This document shows, one piece after another, positions 51,364 through 58,824 of a stretch of DNA of 64,000 nucleotides. Where the stretch lies: positions 182,217 through 246,216 of the forward strand of contig NZ_QGDD01000009.1 in the NCBI RefSeq assembly GCF_003160695.1, in the 5' to 3' direction. Below the pieces are notes generated by a model that was not told where the DNA came from, ran no database searches, and saw only the letters and a program-made list of their open reading frames with translations. The position numbers and the translations under genes are program-made. The DNA comes from Nocardioides silvaticus. GTDB lineage: Bacteria; Actinomycetota; Actinomycetes; Propionibacteriales; Nocardioidaceae. How positions within the stretch are numbered: position 1 is the first letter of the stretch; each line of letters starts with the position of its first letter.

Positions 51364-52140
51364 CTAGGAGGCGTCCGCCTCGCAGTGCCGCGGGAGATCG
51401 GTCTCGCCGTCGTCGTCGCTGGTGTCGAACCCGTCGCCGCACAGCAGCGAGTCCTCGCCCGCACCGCCGAGGAGGGTGTCGTTGCCGTCGCCGCCCTCGA
51501 GCACGTCGAGCCCGGCGCCCCCGGTCAGGTGGTCGTTGCCGGTGCCGCCGATCACCCGGTCGTTGCCCAGGCCGCCGTCGGCCCGGTCGTCGCCGGGACC
51601 GGAGACGATCCGATCGTTCCCGGGGCCGCCCACCACGGTGTCGGCGCCGAGTGCGCCGTTGAGCCGGTCGGCGGCGGCGCCGCCGAGGACGACGTCGTCA
51701 CCGGCGCCGGGCTCGACGACCAGCTGCAGCTCGGCGCCCAGGGTGCTGCCGTCGACCCGGTCGTTGCCGCCGTGCGGCTCGACGCGCAGGACGAACGGCT
51801 CCTCTGCCGACGCGTCGTCCGGCAACCGGCAGCTGGCGGCGATGCCCCGCGCCACCGTCACCTTGCGGCACCCGGTCGGTAGCGCTTCGCGGAACCGGCG
51901 CAGCGCCTTGTCGTGGAAGACCACGCGACCGCCGTCGCGGGTGACCGTCAGCCGGCTGTCGTGCTTCGACGCGACGAACCGGAGCCCTCCGTCGCTGCGG
52001 GTGATCTCGGCCCAGCGCGGGCTCGGCTTCTGCGCGACCGCCTCGGCGGGGCCGGCCGGCCCGACCGGGGAGACCGGGGAGACGGGAGAGAGGAGGGCGA
52101 CTGCGGCCGCGAGGGAGACGGCCCGACAGAGCGGATGCAT
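51364..52140 (-). CDS. Secreted calcium-binding RTX-repeat protein
   Basis: 258 aa. A signal peptide (about 1-34, Ala/Val-rich with VSPVSP repeats) is followed by a short unique region with Cys86-type cysteines. About eight RTX nonapeptides (GGxGxDxLx; GGPGNDRIV, GGAGLDVLE, GGDGNDTLL) fill residues about 135-235. Binds Ca2+ outside the cell and folds there. No protease or toxin domain. Start at ATG 52140, seven bases after a TAGCCT box; the longer reading from 52182 would run through the promoter. Confidence 0.82.
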   Translation of the reverse strand: MHPLCRAVSLAAAVALLSPVSPVSPVGPAGPAEAVAQKPSPRWAEITRSDGGLRFVASKHDSRLTVTRDGGRVVFHDKALRRFREALPTGCRKVTVARGIAASCRLPDDASAEEPFVLRVEPHGGNDRVDGSTLGAELQLVVEPGAGDDVVLGGAAADRLNGALGADTVVGGPGNDRIVSGPGDDRADGGLGNDRVIGGTGNDHLTGGAGLDVLEGGDGNDTLLGGAGEDSLLCGDGFDTSDDDGETDLPRHCEADAS

Positions 52141-52147
52141 GTGGGAG

Positions 52148-52153
52148 AGGCTA
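52148..52153 (-). promoter_or_regulatory. -10 element of the RTX gene
   Basis: TAGCCT (minus strand) seven bases before ATG 52140. Only 40 bp separate it from the cysteine desulfurase start, whose own TACGCT (52165-52170) lies beside it. Confidence 0.45.
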
Positions 52154-52180
52154 CGCGCACGCCGTACGCTTGGAGGCGCC

Positions 52181-53428
52181 ATGCACGACGCCCCGACGGT
52201 CTACCTCGACCACGCCGCCACCACCCCGATGGTGCCGGCGGCGGTGGAGGCGCTGACGGCGCACCTCGCGGACGTCGGCAACGCGAGCTCCCTGCACGCC
52301 TCCGGACGCCGCGCGCGCCGGGTCGTGGAGGAGTCCCGCGAGACGATCGCGCGGGTGCTCGGGTGCCGTCCGGGCGAGGTGGTCTTCACCTCCGGCGGCA
52401 CCGAGGCCGACAACCTCGCGGTCAAGGGTCTCTACTGGTCGCGCCGCGCCGCCGACCCCGCCCGTCGCCGGATCCTCGTCAGCGCCGTCGAGCACCACGC
52501 CGTGCTCGACCCCGTGGAGTGGCTCGTCGAGCACGAGGACGCCGACCTCGAGCTGGTGCCGGTCGACCGCGACGGACGGATCGACACCGACGCGCTGGCG
52601 GCGAGCATCGCCCGCGACCCGGGCTCGGTCGCGCTCGTCAGCGTGATGTGGGCCAACAACGAGGTCGGCACCGTCCAGCCGATCGCCGACGTCGTCGTGA
52701 TCGCGGGCGAGCACGGCATCCCGGTCCACAGCGACGCCGTCCAGGCGCTCGGCGCGGTGCCCGTCGACTTCGCCAGGTCAGGGGTCGACGCGATGTCGAT
52801 CTCCGGTCACAAGGTCGGCGGCCCGCTCGGCGTGGGTGCGCTCGTCGTACGCCGCGAGATCGAGCTCACCGCCCTCGTCCACGGCGGCGGCCAGGAGCGC
52901 GACGTGCGCAGCGGCACCCTCGACGTCCCGGCGGTCGCCGGCTTCGCCGCCGCGGTCGAGGTCGCGGTCAAGGAGCAGGCCGAGCACGCGGCACGGATGA
53001 CCGAGCTCCAGCACCGCCTCGTCGACGCCGTCCGACGCGCCGCCCCGGATGCCGTCCTCAACGGGGTCTCGACAGGCTCGACCACCGGCACGAGCTCGAC
53101 CACCGGCACGAGCCCGACCACCGACAGTGGCCCCCCGGTCGAGGCGCGTCGACTGCCCGGCAACGTCCACTTCAGCTTCCCCGGTTGCGAGGGCGACTCG
53201 CTGCTCATGCTGCTCGACGCCCGCGGCATCGAGTGCTCGACCGGCTCCGCCTGCTCGGCCGGAGTGCCGCAGCCCTCGCACGTGCTGCTCGCGATGGGCC
53301 GCGACGAGGCCGTCGCCCGCAGCTCGCTGCGCTTCTCCCTCGGCCGCACCAGCACCGAGGCCGACGTCGACGCGGTCGGCGAGGCGCTCGGCCCGTGCCT
53401 CGAGCGCGCCCGCGCCGCGCGCGCCTGA
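52181..53428 (+). CDS. Cysteine desulfurase (NifS/IscS-like)
   Basis: 415 aa, class V aminotransferase fold. PLP lysine K211 in SGHKVGGPLG; sulfur-carrying Cys358 in STGSACSAG. It removes sulfur from cysteine and, given the next gene, probably delivers it to MnmA for tRNA 2-thiouridine. GGAGG precedes the ATG. Residues about 297-318 (VSTGSTTGTSSTTGTSPTTD) are a low-complexity insert encoded by a GTCTCGAC/GACCACCGG repeat, absent from typical members. It sits on the surface between two strands of the small domain, so function is probably kept. Confidence 0.9.
   Translation: MHDAPTVYLDHAATTPMVPAAVEALTAHLADVGNASSLHASGRRARRVVEESRETIARVLGCRPGEVVFTSGGTEADNLAVKGLYWSRRAADPARRRILVSAVEHHAVLDPVEWLVEHEDADLELVPVDRDGRIDTDALAASIARDPGSVALVSVMWANNEVGTVQPIADVVVIAGEHGIPVHSDAVQALGAVPVDFARSGVDAMSISGHKVGGPLGVGALVVRREIELTALVHGGGQERDVRSGTLDVPAVAGFAAAVEVAVKEQAEHAARMTELQHRLVDAVRRAAPDAVLNGVSTGSTTGTSSTTGTSPTTDSGPPVEARRLPGNVHFSFPGCEGDSLLMLLDARGIECSTGSACSAGVPQPSHVLLAMGRDEAVARSSLRFSLGRTSTEADVDAVGEALGPCLERARAARA
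53065..53129 (+). repeat. Repeat-like insertion inside the cysteine desulfurase gene
   Basis: Begins GGTCTCGACAGGCTCGACCA, like intergenic palindromes of this genome class. Then 18-bp units GCTCGACCACCGGCACGA at 53076-53093 and 53094-53111, with a diverged third. The insert keeps the frame and gives a Ser/Thr/Gly linker. Confidence 0.75.
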
Positions 53429-53453
53429 GGACCGGGTCGATGAGGGAGGTCCT

Positions 53454-54557
53454 GTGAAGGTCGTCGCCGCCATGTCCGGCGGGGTGGACTCCGCCGTCGC
53501 CGCCGCCCGCGCGGTCGACGCCGGCCACGACGTCACCGGCATCCACCTCGCGCTGTCCCGCAACCCCGCCTCCTACCGCTCGGGCGCCCGCGGCTGCTGC
53601 ACAATCGAGGACAGCAACGACGCGCGCCGCGCGGCCGACGTGATCGGCATCCCGTTCTATGTCTGGGACCTGTCCGACCGCTTCCACGAGGACGTGGTCG
53701 AGGACTTCATGGACACCTACGCGGCCGGCCGGACGCCGAACCCCTGCCTGCGCTGCAACGAGAAGATCAAGTTCGCCGCCGTCCTCGACCGCGCGCTCGC
53801 GCTCGGCTTCGACGCGGTGGCCACCGGTCACTACGCCCGGCTTGAGCACACCGTCGACGGGGGAGTGGAGCTGCACCGCGCGGTCGACCACGGCAAGGAC
53901 CAGTCCTACGTGCTCGGCGTGCTCGACGACCGGCAGCTGCGACACTCGCTGTTCCCGCTCGGGGAGACCCCGAAGTCCGACGTACGACGTGAGGCCGCCG
54001 CCCGCGGCCTGCTCGTCGCCGACAAGCCCGACAGCCACGACATCTGCTTCGTCGCCGACGGCGACAACACCGGTTGGCTGCGCGAGAAGCTCGGCGACCG
54101 GGCGCCCAACCACAGCGGCCGGATCGTCGACGAGGCGGGCGAGCAGCTCGGCGAGCACGACGGCACGTTCGGGTTCACCATCGGCCAGCGCAAGGGGCTC
54201 CGGATCGGCAGGCCGGCGCCGGACGGCAAGCCGCGCTACGTCCTCGACATCGAGCCGGTCTCCGGCACCGTGACCGTCGGCCCCCGCGAGCGGCTCGCCG
54301 TCGAGACGATCCGGGCCGGGTCCCCGCGCTGGTGCGGTGCCCCGCTCCCCGACGGGTCGACCACCGAGGTGACCGTCCAGCTGCGGGCCCACGGCGAGGA
54401 GCACCGCGCGGTCGTGCGCATCGAGGCCGACCGGGTCGACATCGAGCTGCTCGACCCCGCGTTCGGCATCGCGCCCGGCCAGGCCGCCGTGATCTACCAG
54501 GGCAGCCGGGTGGTCGGGTCGGCGACGATCGACGCCACCGAGCGGGTCTCCGCGTGA
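53454..54557 (+). CDS. mnmA: tRNA-specific 2-thiouridylase
   Basis: 367 aa. Adenylates and thiolates U34 of tRNA Glu, Gln and Lys. PP-loop SGGVDS near the start, catalytic Cys98 in PNPCLRC, second Cys in DSHDICFVADGD (about 198), and the FTIGQRKGLRIG domain. GTG 53454 follows GGGAGG. It receives sulfur from the desulfurase 25 bp upstream, so the pair is a functional unit. The stop overlaps the next start (GTGA). Confidence 0.94.
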   Translation: MKVVAAMSGGVDSAVAAARAVDAGHDVTGIHLALSRNPASYRSGARGCCTIEDSNDARRAADVIGIPFYVWDLSDRFHEDVVEDFMDTYAAGRTPNPCLRCNEKIKFAAVLDRALALGFDAVATGHYARLEHTVDGGVELHRAVDHGKDQSYVLGVLDDRQLRHSLFPLGETPKSDVRREAAARGLLVADKPDSHDICFVADGDNTGWLREKLGDRAPNHSGRIVDEAGEQLGEHDGTFGFTIGQRKGLRIGRPAPDGKPRYVLDIEPVSGTVTVGPRERLAVETIRAGSPRWCGAPLPDGSTTEVTVQLRAHGEEHRAVVRIEADRVDIELLDPAFGIAPGQAAVIYQGSRVVGSATIDATERVSA

Positions 54558-55552
54558 CCCTCGCGACCGGCATCGGCTCCTTCCCGGGCGCCGACCAGCG
54601 CGACTTCGACGAGGCGCTGCGGGTCGTCCTCGGTGAGCTCAGCCTGCCGTTCCTGCCGGAGGTCCCCGGCCGTGGTGCCCCCGCCGGCATGATCGGCCGC
54701 ACGCTCGGCCTGGTGACCGAGCTCGACGCCGACCTCCAACCCGCCGGCTGGCGGCTCACCGGCACGTCCGGCGCGCCACCCGTCGACCAGCGCCGAGCCC
54801 GCAGCCTCCTCGCCCAGGACCTCGACACCCTCGAGGAGCAGGCCGCGACCTACGCCGGGACGTTCAAGGTCCAGGTGGCCGGACCCTGGACGCTGGCCGC
54901 CACCGTCGAGCGGCCGCGCGGCGACAAGTTGCTCGCCGACCACGGCGCGCGGCGCGACCTGGCGCAGGCGCTCGCGATCGGGGTGGCCGACCACGTCGCC
55001 GACGTACGACGTCGGCTGCCGGGTGCCGCCAGCCTCGTGGTGCAGGTCGACGAGCCCTCGCTGCCGTCGGTCCTGTCCGGCGCGGTCGCGACCGCCTCCG
55101 GGTTCGGCAAGCACCGCGTGGTGCACCCGCCCGAGGCGAGCGAGGCGCTGGGCTGGGTGCTCGACGCCGTCCGCGACGCCGGCGCCGAGGCGTGGGTGCA
55201 CTCGTGCGCCCCGGGCGCGCCGCTGGCCCTGGTCCGCGGCGCGGGTGCGGTCGGGCTGGCCGTGGACCTGGCGCTGGTCGACGCCGACGGCCACGACGCT
55301 CTCGCGGAAGCGCTCGAGGCCGGGCAGACCGTCGTGCTGGGCGTGGTCCCGACCACCATGCCCGAGGACCCGCCCACGCCCAAGGCGCTGGTCGAGCGGG
55401 TGCTGCGCTGGCTGGACCTGGTCGGCCTCGACCCCGAGGCTGTCGGCGACCGGCTGCTCGTCGCGCCCGCGTGCGGGCTCGCCGGTGCGGACGGCACCTG
55501 GGCCCGCCGGGCGGTGGACCTCACGAGCAGCGTGGCCCGCGCGCTCGGCTGA
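54554..55552 (+). CDS. MetE C-terminal-like methionine synthase-family protein
   Basis: 332 aa, only the C-terminal half of cobalamin-independent methionine synthase, as a TIM barrel. Zinc-type ligands are seen in WVHSCAPG (His, Cys) and VAPACGLAG (Cys). It is probably not MetE itself, because the N-terminal half is absent. Small proteins of this kind follow mnmA in many actinobacteria. The reaction is not known to me. GTG overlaps the mnmA stop. Confidence 0.8.
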   Translation: MTLATGIGSFPGADQRDFDEALRVVLGELSLPFLPEVPGRGAPAGMIGRTLGLVTELDADLQPAGWRLTGTSGAPPVDQRRARSLLAQDLDTLEEQAATYAGTFKVQVAGPWTLAATVERPRGDKLLADHGARRDLAQALAIGVADHVADVRRRLPGAASLVVQVDEPSLPSVLSGAVATASGFGKHRVVHPPEASEALGWVLDAVRDAGAEAWVHSCAPGAPLALVRGAGAVGLAVDLALVDADGHDALAEALEAGQTVVLGVVPTTMPEDPPTPKALVERVLRWLDLVGLDPEAVGDRLLVAPACGLAGADGTWARRAVDLTSSVARALG

Positions 55553-55567
55553 CCACCGGCTCCTGAC

Positions 55568-55608
55568 AAAAAGCCACGTGGCCGCCCCCGGTGAGGGAGC
55601 GGCCACGT
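55568..55608 (-). terminator. Rho-independent terminator of the MFS gene
   Basis: Stem ACGTGGCCGC (55576-55585) with GCGGCCACGT (55599-55608), 13-base loop. On the minus strand the stem is followed by GGC and a run of five T (55568-55572). It ends the leftward tetR-MFS unit and separates it from the rightward MetE-like gene. Confidence 0.85.
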
Positions 55609-55633
55609 CGGTCGTCGTACGACGTCGGCGGGG

Positions 55634-57262
55634 TCAGCCGACGTGCACGGCGCCTTCCGGACCGTCCGTCGCAAGCTCGGTGTGCTTGACGTTGAGGAAG
55701 ATCCAGATGACTGCGGACGCCGCGAGCATCATCACCGAGCCGACCAGGAACGCTGCCTGGGCGCCGGAGGAGAAGGTGCCCTGGAACATCGCGAACTGGA
55801 AGCCCGCCGGGTCCGTGATGCTCTGGCTCAGCGGACCGGCGATCTCGTCGCCGCGGTTGTTGGTGAAGTGCAGCGCCACGGTGCTCAGGGTCGCGAGTCC
55901 CAGCGCGCCTCCGACCTGCTGCATCGTGTTGAGCACGCCGGAGCCGATGCCGGAGTCCTCCGCCTTCACGTGGTGGACCGCGGTCAGGGTCAGCGGCACG
56001 AACACCATGCCCATGCCGATCGCCATCAGGACGATGTAGGGGAACAGGCTCGTCCAGTAGTTCACGTCCGCGCCGACGACGTCACCGGCGCCGAGGGCAC
56101 CGAGGACCGCCGACGGGCTGTCGTTGACGTCGATCCGCGAGAACATGAACAGTGCGACCGAAGCCAGCAGGGTGCCGATCCCCGAGAGGTAGCGCGGGTC
56201 GATCCGGCTCACCAGGTTGGACGACACCGCAGCGCCGATCACGATGCCGAACGAGAACGGCAGGAACGCGAAACCGGCCTCGAGCGGGCTGAAGCCCATG
56301 ATCTGCTGGATGAACAGGCTCAGGTAGAAGAACATCGCGAACATGGCGGCCGGCGCGATCATCATCGCCACGAAGCTGGTGGCCCGGGTGCGGTTCGCGA
56401 AGATCCGCATCGGCAGCAGCGGGTGGTCGACCCGCGACTCGATGATCACGAACGCGACCAGCAGCACGACGCCGGCGACCAGCGAGCTGATCGTCTGGGC
56501 GTGGTCCCAGCCGTAGGCCTCCTCGCCGGCCCGGGAGAGGCCGAACACGATGCCGAGCAGACCGAGCGTGCCGGTGATGGCACCGGGCACGTCGAGCCAG
56601 CCGGTGTGGCGCTCGGACTCCTTGAGGATCCGCGGCGCCGCGACGGCGGCGAGCAGACCGATCGGGACGTTGATGAGGAAGGTCAGCCGCCAGCCCTCGA
56701 CGCCGAGGGGCTGGTCGAGACCGGTCAGCCAGCCGCCGAGGATCAGGCCGATGGCGGCACCAATGCCGGACATCGTGGCGTACGCCGCCATCGCCCGGTT
56801 GCGCTGCGGACCGGCAGGGAACGTCGTGGTGATCAGCGCGAGCGCGGCCGGCGCGGCGAGCGCGGCGCCGATGCCCTGGAGGCCACGGGAGCCGAGCAGG
56901 AGGGCCTCGTTCTGGGCGAGACCGCCGAGCAGCGAACCGAGCGCGAAGACGGTCAGACCGGACATGAAGAGCAGCCGCCGGCCGTAGAGGTCGCCGAGGC
57001 GGCCACCGAGGAGCAGCAGGCCGCCGAAGGCGAGCGCGTACCCGGTCACGATCCAGGTCAGGTTGGCCTGGGAGATGCCGAGGTCGCTGCCGATGTAGGG
57101 CAGCGCGATGTTCGCGATCGTCGAGTCGAGCACGACCATCAGCTGCGCGGTGAGGATGAGCACGAGGGCGAGACCCGCGTGCGGGACCTTGGCCTTCTCC
57201 TGCTCCAGCGGTACGTCAGGGGAGATCGTCCCCTCCGCGCCGACGGAATCGGTGTGGGTCAT
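55634..57262 (-). CDS. MFS efflux transporter, DHA2 (14-helix) family
   Basis: 542 aa, fourteen helices. MVVLDSTIANIALPYIGSDL is the DHA2 signature in helix 1, and GGRLGDLYGRRLLF is motif A. Drug:H+ antiport of the EmrB/QacA type. Transcribed with its tetR regulator 55 bp upstream and ended by the terminator at 55568. AAGGAAA precedes the ATG. Substrate unknown. Confidence 0.9.
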   Translation of the reverse strand: MTHTDSVGAEGTISPDVPLEQEKAKVPHAGLALVLILTAQLMVVLDSTIANIALPYIGSDLGISQANLTWIVTGYALAFGGLLLLGGRLGDLYGRRLLFMSGLTVFALGSLLGGLAQNEALLLGSRGLQGIGAALAAPAALALITTTFPAGPQRNRAMAAYATMSGIGAAIGLILGGWLTGLDQPLGVEGWRLTFLINVPIGLLAAVAAPRILKESERHTGWLDVPGAITGTLGLLGIVFGLSRAGEEAYGWDHAQTISSLVAGVVLLVAFVIIESRVDHPLLPMRIFANRTRATSFVAMMIAPAAMFAMFFYLSLFIQQIMGFSPLEAGFAFLPFSFGIVIGAAVSSNLVSRIDPRYLSGIGTLLASVALFMFSRIDVNDSPSAVLGALGAGDVVGADVNYWTSLFPYIVLMAIGMGMVFVPLTLTAVHHVKAEDSGIGSGVLNTMQQVGGALGLATLSTVALHFTNNRGDEIAGPLSQSITDPAGFQFAMFQGTFSSGAQAAFLVGSVMMLAASAVIWIFLNVKHTELATDGPEGAVHVG

Positions 57263-57317
57263 GAGTGGATTTCCTTGCAGGGTGTGGGGTGGGAGGTGGT
57301 GCAGGGTCTTGCTGGGA

Positions 57318-57926
57318 TCAGTCGCAGCCGTTGGCCACGGCCGGGAGGATGATCTGGTCGATCACCTTCTCGACGAGCTCCGCGGTCGGGAGCTCGCCGA
57401 GGAGGAAGGTGCGGTGCAGGCAGATGCCCGGTAGGGCGGCCGCGATCAGCTCGAGGTCGAAGTCCTTCCGGATCTCGCCACGCTCCTGGGCGCGGGCGAA
57501 CATCCGGCTGGACAGCTCCTTCTTCGGGCCGATGAAGTCACGGCGGAATGCCTCAGCGAACTCCTCGTCGCGCGCCATCGCGGTGATGACGCTGCCGAGG
57601 ATCGCGATCTGGCGGGCATCGGTGAGCCCGCCCAACCCGCAGAACGCGCCGAGCAGGTCGTCGCGCAGGTTGCCGGTGTCCGGCGCGCTCATCGGCTCCT
57701 TCTCGGAGATGAGCGCGTCGATGACCAGCTGGGCCTTGCCGTTCCACCGCCGGTAGAGCGTCGCCTTCGACGCCTTCGCCCGCGTCGCGACGGCGTCCAT
57801 GGTCAGCCGGTCGTAACCGACCTCGGCCAGGATGTCGATCGTGGCGTCGAGGATCTCCTGCTCACGCTCGCCCTCGACCCGGGGACGCGTCTGCGTCTCG
57901 GTCTGGCTCGCTGGAGTGGGGGACAT
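57318..57926 (-). CDS. TetR/AcrR-family repressor
   Basis: 202 aa. N-terminal helix-turn-helix (about 30-75; LTMDAVATRAKASKATLYRRW), then a ligand-binding helical domain with TetR_C-like architecture. It should repress its own operon, including the MFS exporter, through the two 20-bp boxes upstream, and release on binding a drug-like ligand. ATG 57926 lies about 44 nt after the predicted transcription start. Confidence 0.9.
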   Translation of the reverse strand: MSPTPASQTETQTRPRVEGEREQEILDATIDILAEVGYDRLTMDAVATRAKASKATLYRRWNGKAQLVIDALISEKEPMSAPDTGNLRDDLLGAFCGLGGLTDARQIAILGSVITAMARDEEFAEAFRRDFIGPKKELSSRMFARAQERGEIRKDFDLELIAAALPGICLHRTFLLGELPTAELVEKVIDQIILPAVANGCD

Positions 57927-57950
57927 CGGGCACCTCGCGGACTTGGGATG

Positions 57951-57970
57951 GAACGGTACGGTTTCGTTTC
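57951..57970 (-). promoter_or_regulatory. TetR operator box 2
   Basis: GAAACGAAACCGTACCGTTC on the minus strand, just downstream of the predicted start site; twin of box 1 with the same first ten bases. Contains AACCGTACCGTT, palindromic apart from one pair. Confidence 0.6.
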
Positions 57971-57976
57971 ACGAGA

Positions 57977-58005
57977 ACAGTACGGAACCGTTTCGTTTCG
58001 TGCAA
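57977..58005 (-). promoter_or_regulatory. tetR-MFS promoter
   Basis: TTGCAC (58000-58005), 17-bp spacer, TACTGT (57977-57982), reading leftward. Transcription should start near 57970. The spacer is box 1, so bound TetR would block polymerase. Confidence 0.7.
57980..57999 (-). promoter_or_regulatory. TetR operator box 1
   Basis: GAAACGAAACGGTTCCGTAC on the minus strand, containing ACGGTTCCGT. Covers the promoter spacer and three bases of the -10. Direct repeat of box 2 at 29-bp spacing, near three helical turns, so two dimers could bind one face. Confidence 0.6.
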
Positions 58006-58078
58006 CTCCCTTTTCGGAAGTCGCCCATGAGACACCGGTCACGCGACGGTCGTGACAGGCGCACCGAGACGGGAGGCG

Positions 58079-58720
58079 TCAGCCCGGCAGCATGCCGCGC
58101 GCGGCGGACACGGCGAGCTCGTTCCAGGCCGGTACCTGGCGCAGCAGGTAGTGGCCGACCGGCCCCATGTCGGTGAAGGTGGCCGAGCGGCACACGTCCC
58201 GGCAGCGCTCGACATAGGCCCGGGAGGCGTCGTACGACGTGATGCGGTCGCGCCGCCCGTGCGCGACGACCAGGTCCTTGCCGCGCAGCCCCTCGACCGG
58301 CTCGCCGGGCGGGAACCAGGGGGCCAGGGCCACCAGCCCGCACACCGACGGGTCGTCGGCGACCCGCGCGCCGGTCCGGGCGCCCATGGAGTGGCCGACG
58401 AGGACGACCGGCACGTCGTCGTACGCCGCTCTCAGCTCGTCCAGCGCCCAGCGGGCGTCGGGGAGGGGCGACGGCGACCACGCGTCGTTCCAGCCGCGCT
58501 GGGTGTAGCGCAGCAGCCAGACCGCCACCCCGTCGCGGCCCAACCGGCGCCCGAGGGTCCGTTGGAGGACGCGGCCCCGCTGCCAGCTCAGGCTGCTGCC
58601 GGTGACCGGCTCCACCGACCGCTGGGTGCCGCCGTGGAGGACCAGCACCGCCCCCCGGGCACGACCGCGCGGCTCGACACGGTTGATGCTCGGACTCCCC
58701 ACGTCCCACCTCTCGCTCAC
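58079..58720 (-). CDS. Alpha/beta hydrolase
   Basis: 213 aa. Oxyanion VLVLHGG, nucleophile elbow VGHSMGARTG (Ser about 110), Asp in VVAHGRRDRITS and His in DMGPVGHYLL. Esterase or dienelactone-hydrolase-like; substrate unknown. GTG start, divergent from ligA. It lies upstream of tetR on the same strand but tetR has its own promoter. Confidence 0.82.
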   Translation of the reverse strand: MSERWDVGSPSINRVEPRGRARGAVLVLHGGTQRSVEPVTGSSLSWQRGRVLQRTLGRRLGRDGVAVWLLRYTQRGWNDAWSPSPLPDARWALDELRAAYDDVPVVLVGHSMGARTGARVADDPSVCGLVALAPWFPPGEPVEGLRGKDLVVAHGRRDRITSYDASRAYVERCRDVCRSATFTDMGPVGHYLLRQVPAWNELAVSAARGMLPG

Positions 58721-58824
58721 CGGTCGTCCACCGTCCGTCCGGGGTGCTTCGTCGCCGAGGACGGATCGGATGGCGACACGCGCCCCAGCGACCCTATGTC
58801 GGCATCAGGCGGCAAGATGTGCGC

